Source of the DNA: an uncultured Collinsella sp. | GTDB taxonomy: Bacteria; Actinomycetota; Coriobacteriia; Coriobacteriales; Coriobacteriaceae | Direction of reading: 5' to 3' | Assembly: GCA_900541475.1 (NCBI GenBank) | Contig: UQJV01000006.1 | Coordinates: forward strand, 9,369 to 73,368 | Length of the DNA: 64,000 bases | In this document: positions 50,067 to 57,978 of the stretch, piece after piece | How the letters are laid out: every line of letters begins with the position of its first letter | Numbering within the stretch: position 1 is the first letter of the stretch | Notes under the pieces: model-generated | What the model was told of the DNA's origin: nothing | Databases searched by the model: none | What the model saw: the letters and a program-made list of their open reading frames with translations, nothing else | Position numbers and translations under genes: made by a program

Positions 50067-51071
50067 ATGGCCGCTGTTAAAAAATCGGTATCCGTTAAGG
50101 ACGTGGCGCGTCTCGCGGGCGTCTCGGAGCAGACGGTCTCGCGTACGGTGCACGATTCGCCCAGCGTACGCCCCGAGACCAAGGAGCGGGTGCGCGCCGC
50201 CATGCGCGAGCTTGGCTATCGTCCTAACTTTGCCGGCCGGTCGCTGCGTCGCGGCAAGTTTAAGACCGTCGGCGTCGCCATGTTCAACATTACCGGTACC
50301 GGCAACCTCGACCGTATGGAGGGCTTTGCTGCCGCCGCCGATAAGCACGGATACGCCATTACCCTCACGAAAGTAGATGGACATCCCTATACCCTCGAGA
50401 GCGCATCATCGCGTATGAGCGCGCTGCCGGTGGACGGTATGGTCGTGATTATGAACCGCATGCCGGCGGACTTTGGCACCTTTGAGCCGCTGCCCGGTAT
50501 GCAGACGGTGCTCGTTACCATGCTGGAGCACCCACTCTGTTCAACGGTCGATAACGACCAGTTCGATTGCTCGCGCCAGGTGGTCGAGTATTTGCTGGAG
50601 CAGGGGCACAAGACCGTGCATTTCATCTCGTGTCCCGAGCGCTCGCTTTCGGGCATGCAGCGCGAGGAAGGCTGGCGCGAGACATTGCACGCACATGGTA
50701 TTGAGCCGCCGCGACTCGTTCGTGGCGATTGGACGGCACAGAGCGGGTATGCTGCCGGTCAGGCTCTGGCGGACGATCCGACCTGTACGGCCATTTATGC
50801 TTCCAACGACGCCATGGCCTACGGCTGCATTCGCGGACTCGAGTCGCGCGGAAAGCACGTGCCCGAGGACGTGAGTGTGGTGGGTGTTGATGACAGTCTG
50901 GGCGACATCGTGCCCGATCGTCGCCTGGCCACCGTGCGCTTTGACAACAGGCGCGTCGGCATGTGGGCGGTCGACAAGATCGCCGGCGCCGAGGGCGTTG
51001 TGTCTGGCGTGGAGCACATGCTGATCCCCGGCGTGCTCGTGGAGGGCGATACGGTACGCGATTTGCGTTAG
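50067..51071 (+). CDS. LacI-family repressor 3
   Basis: A 334-residue repressor: VKDVARLAGVSEQTVSRTVHDSPSV as DNA-binding helix pair, hinge LGYRPNFAGRSLRRGK, and ligand domain ending GVLVEGDTVRDLR. ATG 50067 is behind GGAAAGATCGACC; an in-frame start 13 codons earlier is possible. It faces EIICB 3 and is followed by the lacF control region, so its transcript might also read toward lacF. Confidence 0.9.
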   Translation: MAAVKKSVSVKDVARLAGVSEQTVSRTVHDSPSVRPETKERVRAAMRELGYRPNFAGRSLRRGKFKTVGVAMFNITGTGNLDRMEGFAAAADKHGYAITLTKVDGHPYTLESASSRMSALPVDGMVVIMNRMPADFGTFEPLPGMQTVLVTMLEHPLCSTVDNDQFDCSRQVVEYLLEQGHKTVHFISCPERSLSGMQREEGWRETLHAHGIEPPRLVRGDWTAQSGYAAGQALADDPTCTAIYASNDAMAYGCIRGLESRGKHVPEDVSVVGVDDSLGDIVPDRRLATVRFDNRRVGMWAVDKIAGAEGVVSGVEHMLIPGVLVEGDTVRDLR

Positions 51072-51102
51072 GGTGCGGTCCTGTTTGGGTTTCCGCTAAT
51101 CA

Positions 51103-51203
51103 TGTTTGATATTGTTCGAAATGGTTTTGAAACCGTTCACGGGCGAAAAAAGACCGTTCACGGCTCGAAATAACGGTTTGCATTGTTCCTTTTTGTTTGA
51201 ATG
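51103..51203 (+). promoter_or_regulatory. lacF control region with several box types
   Basis: Contains TGTTTGATAT (51103), TGTTCGAAATG (51113), ACCGTTCACGG twice (51132-51142 and 51153-51163) and TGTTTGAATG (51194). TTTGAAACCGTTCACG also fits the catabolite-response (cre) pattern with one mismatch. It probably combines LacR-type and general carbon control. Confidence 0.55.
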
Positions 51204-51285
51204 TTATTGTTTCTGTCATACACAGCGCAGCGCGTATGCCCGGACGCGATGCTCTCCGTTGGTTCATATGTGAAAGGAACGCAAT

Positions 51286-51624
51286 ATGGCAACCAAAGAA
51301 GAAATCTCGATGGTTGGATTCGAGATTGTCGCATACGCAGGTGACGCCCAGACCGATCTGCTTGCAGCGCTCGATGCTGCTCGCGAGGGTGATTTTGAGA
51401 AGGCCGAGCAACTGCACAAGGATGCCAGCGATGCACTTATCGGCGCTCACGACACGCAGACCAAGCTGCTTTCGCAGGAGGCCGGCGGTGGCGAGATGGA
51501 GATGACCTTCATCATGGCTCACGCTCAGGATACCCTCATGACTACTATGATCTTGGAGAAGCAGACCCGCTTTACCATCGATGCCTACAAGCGTATCGCC
51601 GAGCTCGAGGCCAAGCTCGCCTAA
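51286..51624 (+). CDS. lacF: Lactose-type PTS EIIA
   Basis: A 112-residue trimeric phosphocarrier. The phospho-His is His79 in FIMAHAQDTLM, matching LacF. The N-terminus VGFEIVAYAGDAQTDLLAALDAAREGD is typical. RBS GAAAGGAAC. It is the only lactose-type EIIA in the window, while three EIICB proteins lack an EIIA, so it may serve all three. A strong terminator follows, so it is a single-gene transcript. Confidence 0.95.
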   Translation: MATKEEISMVGFEIVAYAGDAQTDLLAALDAAREGDFEKAEQLHKDASDALIGAHDTQTKLLSQEAGGGEMEMTFIMAHAQDTLMTTMILEKQTRFTIDAYKRIAELEAKLA

Positions 51625-51643
51625 CGAGTCCGCACAACCTCGT

Positions 51644-51681
51644 CCCCTTCCAAAAACCCTGCCGCTATCCGCGGCAGGGTT
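51644..51681 (+). terminator. Terminator after lacF
   Basis: AAACCCTGCCGC and GCGGCAGGGTTT flank TATCC, followed by TTCTG. Confidence 0.92.
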
Positions 51682-51696
51682 TTTCTGTTCTCCTCC

Positions 51697-51764
51697 AAGT
51701 TGCGGTGAAATAGGGATTGAATAGGGGCTGGCGGGCGCTAAACAACCCCTATTCCACCGCAACT
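51697..51764. repeat. Inverted repeat related to 5385-5453
   Basis: AAGTTGCGGTGAAATAGGG (51697-51715) faces CCCTATTCCACCGCAACT (to 51764) with one mismatch. The arm is the same as that at 5385. A CATTGGGG(A)CG motif follows, as at the first copy. Confidence 0.8.
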
Positions 51765-51908
51765 CATCCGGAGATAGTCATTGGGGCGTTCTTAAACGAC
51801 TAGGCATTGGGGACAGTCTTGGTGCGCTCCGTTCGTCTTGCCGTTCGGTTTTTCGCTGGGTGGGTATACTTCCATCCGCAATACAGGCCGGAATGAGGAG
51901 GTATCCAA

Positions 51909-52922
51909 ATGCCGGACAACGGATCGATTCAAAAGAGAGACGCGAACGAGATGGCTCATGGGCGTCCTGTCCAGATAACCGAGCACACGACGGTAACAGA
52001 GCTGCAGCCCAGCCTGTCCGATGTCGTGTGCGCAAACAAAAAGCTGCAGATCGGTATCATCGTTGCCCTTGTGGTGCTGGCGTTGCTGTCGGGCTTTGTG
52101 GCCCGTCCGCATTTCGCCGATACCAAAACTTGGGACTCCACCATCGAGGTCATCGATCAAAAGAAAGGTAACGTACTGGCGCTCACGACCTCGTGCGTGG
52201 CGCTGTCTGCGGGCATCACTGCGCTGCCGGGCGATACGGGAACGCCGGTTGCCGAGCAGCTCGCACAGCTTTCGGGTAACTTGGGCATCGTGCTTGCCGT
52301 GCTATACCTCGAGAAATATTTGCTCACGATTTTGTGGTCGGTTGGTCTGGGCATCCTGATCCCGTTCTCGTTCGTACTCTTCGCGGTGTCGCTTGGCATT
52401 TACGGACGCTGGAGCACCAGCGCCGTCCTTCGTCGCGTGGCGACGCGCGTGCTGGTGGTCGCCATGATCGGCATGGCGTTGGTGCCTGCAAGTGTATGGG
52501 TGTCGCAAAAGGTCGACGAAACGTATCGAGTGAGCATCGAAGCGGCTGAGCAAAAGGCGACTGACGCTGCGAGTGCGGAAGATAGTGATAACTCCAAGGC
52601 AAGCAAGAAAAAGGCCGAGTCCACAGAGTCCAAGAACGTGCTTGAGCAGCTTGCCGACGGCGCCTCGGGTCTTGTCACGTCGGTGACCAGCGGCGCCAAG
52701 CAGATGACCGATGAGATTGTGCAGCAGGTGACCGATCTCATCGAAGGCGTCATCGTGATGATCGTGACCTCGTGCGTGATTCCATTGCTGGTGCTCGCGG
52801 CGTTTCTGTGGCTGGGGCATGTGCTGCTGGGGATTGATATTTCCGGCCCGGCGAACTATTTGACGGGCCGCTTTCTGAGTGCTCCGTCCAAGCACACCAA
52901 AAAGGGTAGGCAGGTCGAGTAG
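51909..52922 (+). CDS. Polytopic membrane protein of unknown function
   Basis: A 337-residue protein with a perfect AGGAGGT RBS. Predicted helices: about 48-65 (IGIIVALVVLALLSGFVA), 124-160 (two, around LAVLYLEKYLLTILWSVGLGILIPFSFVLF), 180-197 and 278-302 (IVMIVTSCVIPLLVLAAFLWLG). Between the last two is a charged, likely coiled-coil stretch (AAEQKATDAASAEDSDNSKASKKKAES). Relatives are unknown to me. It sits between lacF and lacAB but has its own terminator, so a role in lactose use is not implied. Confidence 0.78.
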   Translation: MPDNGSIQKRDANEMAHGRPVQITEHTTVTELQPSLSDVVCANKKLQIGIIVALVVLALLSGFVARPHFADTKTWDSTIEVIDQKKGNVLALTTSCVALSAGITALPGDTGTPVAEQLAQLSGNLGIVLAVLYLEKYLLTILWSVGLGILIPFSFVLFAVSLGIYGRWSTSAVLRRVATRVLVVAMIGMALVPASVWVSQKVDETYRVSIEAAEQKATDAASAEDSDNSKASKKKAESTESKNVLEQLADGASGLVTSVTSGAKQMTDEIVQQVTDLIEGVIVMIVTSCVIPLLVLAAFLWLGHVLLGIDISGPANYLTGRFLSAPSKHTKKGRQVE

Positions 52923-52956
52923 CTAAAACAGCTGTATTTGCTGGGGCATACCGCAA

Positions 52957-52998
52957 AGGGACGGCCGAGACTCGTTCTCGGCCGTCCCTTTTGTTTGT
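52957..52998 (+). terminator. Terminator after the membrane protein
   Basis: AAAGGGACGGCCGAG and CTCGGCCGTCCCTTTT flank ACTCGTT, followed by GTTTG. Confidence 0.92.
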
Positions 52999-53049
52999 TG
53001 AAGACGTGCCAGGACGAAGCTTTCACGATCCCAAACGGTCAACAATCAT

Positions 53050-53137
53050 CCGTGAACGGTCTTTGTTCAAAAAAGAACAAAGACAAACAAATAGTTGTTG
53101 CAGTCGATGTTCGAATGTGTTCAAATAAACATGAACA
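53050..53137 (+). promoter_or_regulatory. lacAB control region
   Basis: CCGTGAACGGTC (53050-53061), a TTTGTTC/GAACAAA hairpin near 53063-53080, TGTTCGAATG (53108-53117) and the palindrome TGTTCA...TGAACA (53118-53137). The TGTT(C/T)GAA words match those before lacF and the DeoR gene. Confidence 0.55.
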
Positions 53138-53231
53138 GTGAAGAACCGCACATTCAGATGCCCGGACCTGATCGCGATTCAACACTTCCAAACAGAAACT
53201 ACGCGCCAGCGTATCTCTCAAGGAGGATGTC

Positions 53232-53660
53232 ATGAGGGTTGTAATCGCTTCCGATGCCGACGGTATGTCGATGAAGGAGTCCATCAAGGAGATGCTCATC
53301 GCCGACGGTCACGAGGTCGTCGACTATTCCGAGACCCCTGCCGCGGACTTTGTCGATTCCGCCACCGCCGTTGCCAAGGACCTGCTGGAGCACAAGGATT
53401 CCCAGGGCTTTGCATTCGATAAGTACGGCGTCGGCTCCTATATGGCCGCCGTCAAGATCAAGGGAATGGTCGTCGCTAACATTTCCGACGAGCGCTCCGC
53501 CTACATGACCCGCGAGCATAACGGCTCGCGCATGGTCACCATGGGCCCGGGCGTTGTGGGCACCGAGGTCGCCAAGAAGATCGCCCGCGAGTTCCTGCGC
53601 GCCCAGTACGCCGGCGGCCGTCACCAGATCCGTGTCGACATGCTCAACAAGATGGCCTAA
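53232..53660 (+). CDS. lacA: Galactose-6-phosphate isomerase subunit LacA
   Basis: With LacB it converts galactose-6-phosphate to tagatose-6-phosphate. The 142 residues belong to the RpiB/LacAB family. MRVVIASDADGMSMKESIKEML at the start and DERSAYMTREHNGSRMVTMG near residue 90 and GGRHQIRVDMLNKM at the end match LacA closely. RBS AAGGAGG. lacB follows after 63 bp. Confidence 0.94.
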   Translation: MRVVIASDADGMSMKESIKEMLIADGHEVVDYSETPAADFVDSATAVAKDLLEHKDSQGFAFDKYGVGSYMAAVKIKGMVVANISDERSAYMTREHNGSRMVTMGPGVVGTEVAKKIAREFLRAQYAGGRHQIRVDMLNKMA

Positions 53661-53723
53661 CGAGAGCCACCGAGAACTCGAACTTCTACCTCAACTTGTG
53701 AATTCAGACGAAAGGACGTTCTG

Positions 53724-54248
53724 ATGAAGAAGACCATCGCAATCGGTTGCGACCATATCGTTACGGACGAGAAGATCTATCTGGCCGACCGCCTGGAGCA
53801 GGCTGGCTACAAGGTGCTCGACTGCGGCACCTACAGCCACACCCGTACGCACTATCCCATCTACGGTAAGGCCGTGGGCGAGGCTGTTGCCAGCGGCAAG
53901 GCTGACTTTGGCGTGGCCCTGTGCGGCACCGGCATCGGCATCACTAACGCCGTCAACAAGGTTCCCGGCGCCCGCTGCGCCCTGGTTCGCGACATGACCT
54001 CTGCCCTGTATGCCCGTCGCGAGCTCAACGCCAACATCGTGGGCTTTGGCGGCAAGATCACCGGCGAGTTCCTGATGGCCGACATTATGCTTGCCTTCTT
54101 GGAGGAGCCCTACGAGAAGACCCCCGAGCACGATGCCCTGATCGCCAAGATCGATGCCTGCAACAAGGCCGACGCCGAGGCTCAGGCTGACCCGCACTTC
54201 TTTGACGAGTTCCTGGAGAAGTGGGACCGCGGCGAATACCATGATTAG
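53724..54248 (+). CDS. lacB: Galactose-6-phosphate isomerase subunit LacB
   Basis: The 174-residue partner of LacA. Signature regions are [42 protein letters not shown], and [21 protein letters not shown] with the active-site Cys (near 71), all characteristic of LacB. Followed after 119 bp by lacX and then lacC, the order lacA-lacB-lacX-lacC differing from lactococcal lacABCDFEGX. No lacD lies in the cluster. Confidence 0.95.
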   Translation: MKKTIAIGCDHIVTDEKIYLADRLEQAGYKVLDCGTYSHTRTHYPIYGKAVGEAVASGKADFGVALCGTGIGITNAVNKVPGARCALVRDMTSALYARRELNANIVGFGGKITGEFLMADIMLAFLEEPYEKTPEHDALIAKIDACNKADAEAQADPHFFDEFLEKWDRGEYHD

Positions 54249-54367
54249 CGGGTATCCGGCGTAATTTACTAGTCCGTTGACGGCTCGCGTTTCTGTGAGG
54301 GGGCGCGGGCCGGTTTTCTATCGGCCCTATTGACTTGGCGGGCTGTCGTAAGAAAGGGAAGGCTCCT

Positions 54368-55249
54368 ATGGAGTTTGTTCTTGATAACGGTTCTATCCGC
54401 GTAGCACTGAGCACGGCGGGCGGGTCGTTCACTTCTATTGCGGCCAACGGCCGTGAGTACCTGTGGCAGGGTGATTCTTCGGTCTGGTCGGGCCAGGCAC
54501 CCATTTGCTTCCCGATCTGCGGCGGCCTTCGTGACGGTCGCGCGATGACTATGGGTGGTCGCGAGGTCAAGCTCGCCCGCCATGGTTTTGCCCGCAAGCA
54601 GGAGTGGAAGCTCGAGAAGCAGAGTGACAACATGGTTGCGCTGAGCCTAAGCTCTGCCGACCATGCCGAGTTGCTCGAGCAGTACCCGTATCCGTTTAAG
54701 ATCGTTGCTCGTTACACGATCGATTCGGAAAAGGTGGCCGTGTCGTACGAGGTGACCAATGAGGGCATCGAGGATATGCCATTCTTTGTGGGTGGTCACC
54801 CCGGCTTTAAGTGCCCGCTCGACGAGGGCGAGTCCTACGACGACTATGAACTTCGTTTCGATCAGCGTGAGGCGACCGAGCTTTGCACCGCTGTTCCCTC
54901 CACAGGCCTGATCGATGTCGAGCACCGTAGCAAGAACCCGATGGTCGGCCACGATCTGCCGCTTACCCATGAGCTCTTCGACTTCGCCGAGACCATCTTT
55001 GATGTGCTCGAGAGCCACGTGGTTACGCTGACCAAGAAAACCGAGGACAAGGGCGTGCGCCTGACGTTCCCCGATATGCCGTACCTGATTGTGTGGAGCA
55101 AGCCCGAGGGCGACTTTGTGGCTGTTGAACCGTGGGGTGGTCTGTCCACCTGCTCCGACGAGGACGATATTCTGGAGCACAAGCGTGGCTGCCTGGTTGC
55201 CAAGCCGGGGGAGACCGTCACCCGCGGCTTTGAGATCGAGATCCTTTAA
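54368..55249 (+). CDS. lacX: LacX-like aldose-1-epimerase family protein (copy 2)
   Basis: A 293-residue near-twin of the gene at 28598: both have GGSFTSI, PICFPICGGLRD, LARHGFARKQEWKL, GGHPGF(R/K)CPLDEGE and the same C-terminal PEGDFVAVEPWGGLSTCSDE block. ATG 54368 starts the conserved region; 11 upstream in-frame codons are ignored. As in the other copy, lacC follows within 60 bp. It may interconvert anomers of the sugar phosphate for the isomerase or kinase; not established. Confidence 0.88.
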   Translation: MEFVLDNGSIRVALSTAGGSFTSIAANGREYLWQGDSSVWSGQAPICFPICGGLRDGRAMTMGGREVKLARHGFARKQEWKLEKQSDNMVALSLSSADHAELLEQYPYPFKIVARYTIDSEKVAVSYEVTNEGIEDMPFFVGGHPGFKCPLDEGESYDDYELRFDQREATELCTAVPSTGLIDVEHRSKNPMVGHDLPLTHELFDFAETIFDVLESHVVTLTKKTEDKGVRLTFPDMPYLIVWSKPEGDFVAVEPWGGLSTCSDEDDILEHKRGCLVAKPGETVTRGFEIEIL

Positions 55250-55305
55250 CGAGCTATCGTATGTTTGGGGTCGCGCGTGTCGTGCCCCGGAAACAGGAGT
55301 TCAAT

Positions 55306-56241
55306 ATGATTCTGACCGTTACCATGAACCCGTCGATTGATACGCGCTATCAGCTCGACAAGTTGATCATCGACGACGTGAACCGTGTGACGCCCGAAAA
55401 GACCGCTGGCGGCAAGGGCCTCAACGTGAGCCGTGTGCTGCTGCAGCTGGGCGACGACGTGCTCGCGACCGGTCTGCTCGGCGGCCACATGGGCGCCTAT
55501 ATGGCCGAGCTTATGGATGCTGATGGCGTCAAGAACGACTTTGTGCCCATTGCCGGCGAGACGCGCATCTGCCTGAATATTCTGCACGAGGGCAATCAGA
55601 CCGAGCTGTTAGAGAGCGGCCCGCAGATTGCCCCGGCCGAGCTCGAGGCCTTTACGGCCAAGTTCGCCGAGCTTGCAGCGAAGGCGGACGTTGTGACGCT
55701 TTCGGGCTCGCTGCCGCGTGGCGTCGATGCCGGCTACTATGCCGAGCTCGTCAAGATCGCCGAGGAGGCGGGCGCCAAGGTGTTGCTCGACACCTCGGGT
55801 GCATCGCTGGAGGCCGCGCTGGAGTCCGACGCTAAGCCTGAGCTCGTAAAGCCCAATCTGACCGAGATTAACGGCCTGCTGGGTACGTCCTTTACGACCG
55901 ATGATGTCGATGCCCTACGCGAGGCGCTTGCCGCCGATGGCCGCTTTGCCGGTATCCCCTGGGTTGTCGTTTCGATGGGCGCTGCCGGTTCGGTGGGCTT
56001 CCATGAGGGTCGCGCGTTCCGCGCCAAGACGCCCGCGATTGCGGCTGTGAACGCGACGGGTTCCGGCGACTCGACCATCGCCGGCTTTGCGCATGCCATC
56101 GCTGCCGGTGCCGACGACGTCACGGTGCTCAAGACCGCCAATACCTGCGGCAAGCTCAACGCCATGGATCCCAAGACCGGCCACCTGGTCATGGATCGCT
56201 GGGACGAGGTCTACAACAGTGTTGTCGTGACTGAACTCTAG
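55306..56241 (+). CDS. lacC: Tagatose-6-phosphate kinase LacC (copy 2)
   Basis: A 311-residue PfkB kinase, the same length as the copy at 29539 and near-identical over much of its length (GGKGLNV, GGHMGAYMAELMDA, VNATGSGDSTIAGFAHAIAAGADD). It uses ATP to turn tagatose-6-phosphate into the 1,6-bisphosphate. ATG 55306 follows CAGGAG; an in-frame ATG 15 codons earlier lacks an RBS. It is the last gene of the lacA-lacB-lacX-lacC run; a hairpin follows. Confidence 0.92.
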   Translation: MILTVTMNPSIDTRYQLDKLIIDDVNRVTPEKTAGGKGLNVSRVLLQLGDDVLATGLLGGHMGAYMAELMDADGVKNDFVPIAGETRICLNILHEGNQTELLESGPQIAPAELEAFTAKFAELAAKADVVTLSGSLPRGVDAGYYAELVKIAEEAGAKVLLDTSGASLEAALESDAKPELVKPNLTEINGLLGTSFTTDDVDALREALAADGRFAGIPWVVVSMGAAGSVGFHEGRAFRAKTPAIAAVNATGSGDSTIAGFAHAIAAGADDVTVLKTANTCGKLNAMDPKTGHLVMDRWDEVYNSVVVTEL

Positions 56242-56263
56242 GAGTCGCGACATCGAACATTCA

Positions 56264-56303
56264 AAAACGGCGCCCGTCGGCGATGTTGCCGGCGGGCGCC
56301 GTC
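56264..56303. terminator. Terminator between lacC and galT
   Basis: ACGGCGCCCGTCGGC and GCCGGCGGGCGCCGT flank a 6-nt loop. The minus strand continues TTTTTGAATG, so it best fits galT; it may also end the lac transcript. Confidence 0.8.
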
Positions 56304-56315
56304 GCCTTGAGGACG

Positions 56316-56349
56316 AAATGATCCGTTTTCCTCCGTCCCCAAGGGATCA
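56316..56349 (-). repeat. 34-bp dispersed repeat (copy B)
   Basis: Exact reverse complement of 33198-33231. It ends one base before the galT stop codon. Confidence 0.85.
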
Positions 56350-57978
56350 TTACAGTGAGTCGATAAAGCGCTGTTGGGCGGCGCGGCCGGCTTCGTCCCA
56401 CTTAAAGACGCCGGCGTTGTCGAGCACGTGGCCAAACACCACGCCGACCTCCTCGTGCAGGATATCGATGGCGTTGTCCGCCGTAAGCTCGTCGGAACGG
56501 CGGGCATAGACATCCTCGGCCCACGCGGCATGGCTGCGGCAAAGATCATCGCCCTCGAGCGCGCCGGCAAGGTCGTAGCTGGCATCCGCCTTGGCCGCCA
56601 GCAGGTGCGCGCGGACAGCGCCGAGCTCGGGAACCAGGCGCGGCGGAAGAATGGCCAGGCCCATAACCTCGATCAGGCCGATGTTCTCCTTCTTAATGTG
56701 GTGATACTCGGCATGCGGGTGGAAAACGCCCAGCGGATGCTCGTCGGTCGTGATGTTGCAGCGAAGCGCCAGGTAGGCCTCGTAGATCTCGCCGCCGGCG
56801 TTGCCGCGGGAGTCGACGCGGCGGATGACGGGCGTCACGGTGTTGTGCGCTACGCCGTCGGCCGTGTGCGCGACGACGCCAACCGACTCATCGGTCCACT
56901 CGCGCCAGGCGAGGATAATCTTCTCGGCAGCGTCGAGCAGCTGAGCGCGGTCATGCGAGCGCAGGCGCAGCACCGAGAGCGGCCACCGCAGCACGGTACC
57001 GCTGACCTGGTCAAAACCGGGCACGCTAAACTGCAAGACCTCAGCGGCATGCATCATGGGGAACTCGTGTGCGCCACCCTGGAAGTGGTCGTGCGACAGA
57101 ATCGAGCCGCCCACGATGGGCAGGTCGGCGTTGGAGCCGATAAAGTAGTGCGGGAACAGGTCCACAAAGTCGAGCAAACAGGAGAGGCTCTTGCGATCCA
57201 CGTGCATCGGACGATGCTCGGAGCTCATGGCAATGCAATGCTCGTTAAAGTACGCGTACGGGCTGTACTGGAAGCCCCAGCGCTCGCCGTCGAGCTGGAT
57301 GGGGATAACGCGCAGATTCTGGCGGGCGGGGTGAGCGCCGCCGTCGGCTGCGGCGGAGCGTCCGGGGTAGCCCTCGTTTTCGATGCAGAGCTGACAGGCG
57401 GGATACTTCTCGCCCGTGTTTTTGGCGGCACCGGCTGCGGCAATATCGCGCGGGTCCTTTTCGGGCTTTGACAGGTTGATGGTGATCTCCAGGTCACCCC
57501 AGTTGGTGGAAGTGCTCCATTTGATGTTGCGCGCGATGGCGGCGCGGCGCACGTAACCGGCGTCACAGCACAGGCCGTAGAACCAGTCGGTCGCGGCGCG
57601 GGGCTCGTTGACGCCCATGCGGCCGTTGAATTCCTCGTTTACAACCGAAGGTCTCGGCATCAGCGCGCCCATGATGCGCATGGCGATGCGGTCGCGGCCC
57701 GATGCCGTGTCCTCGGCGGCACCGCTGGCAACGGCGACCTCGGAAAGCGCGGCTAGCGTGCCCTCCAGGTCAAAATCGGGGAGCGTATCGGGGTGCAAGA
57801 GCGAGAGCTTCTCGTTCTGCAGCGCCCAGGTCATGTTGAGCGCGGGACCCGTGGCGCCTATGCACTCCAGAATGGTGTTGTATGCCCAGATGCGATCGTC
57901 CTGGCCGATCATCGATCGGTGGATAGCGTATTCGATCAGGTTCTGCGCGGCCTCGCGCACGTCAGTCATTACAGCCAT
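56350..57978 (-). CDS. galT: Galactose-1-phosphate uridylyltransferase, class II
   Basis: Leloir-pathway enzyme that exchanges UMP between UDP-glucose and galactose-1-phosphate. At 542 residues it belongs to the longer class II found in Firmicutes and Coriobacteriia, not the ~350-residue E. coli type. The HPH motif with the nucleophilic His is in LGVFHPHAEYHH near residue 420; GGSILSHDHFQGG near 295 is another class II mark. It starts inside the last codons of galK (10-bp overlap), so the two are translationally coupled. No galE is in the window. Confidence 0.93.
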   Translation of the reverse strand: MAVMTDVREAAQNLIEYAIHRSMIGQDDRIWAYNTILECIGATGPALNMTWALQNEKLSLLHPDTLPDFDLEGTLAALSEVAVASGAAEDTASGRDRIAMRIMGALMPRPSVVNEEFNGRMGVNEPRAATDWFYGLCCDAGYVRRAAIARNIKWSTSTNWGDLEITINLSKPEKDPRDIAAAGAAKNTGEKYPACQLCIENEGYPGRSAAADGGAHPARQNLRVIPIQLDGERWGFQYSPYAYFNEHCIAMSSEHRPMHVDRKSLSCLLDFVDLFPHYFIGSNADLPIVGGSILSHDHFQGGAHEFPMMHAAEVLQFSVPGFDQVSGTVLRWPLSVLRLRSHDRAQLLDAAEKIILAWREWTDESVGVVAHTADGVAHNTVTPVIRRVDSRGNAGGEIYEAYLALRCNITTDEHPLGVFHPHAEYHHIKKENIGLIEVMGLAILPPRLVPELGAVRAHLLAAKADASYDLAGALEGDDLCRSHAAWAEDVYARRSDELTADNAIDILHEEVGVVFGHVLDNAGVFKWDEAGRAAQQRFIDSL

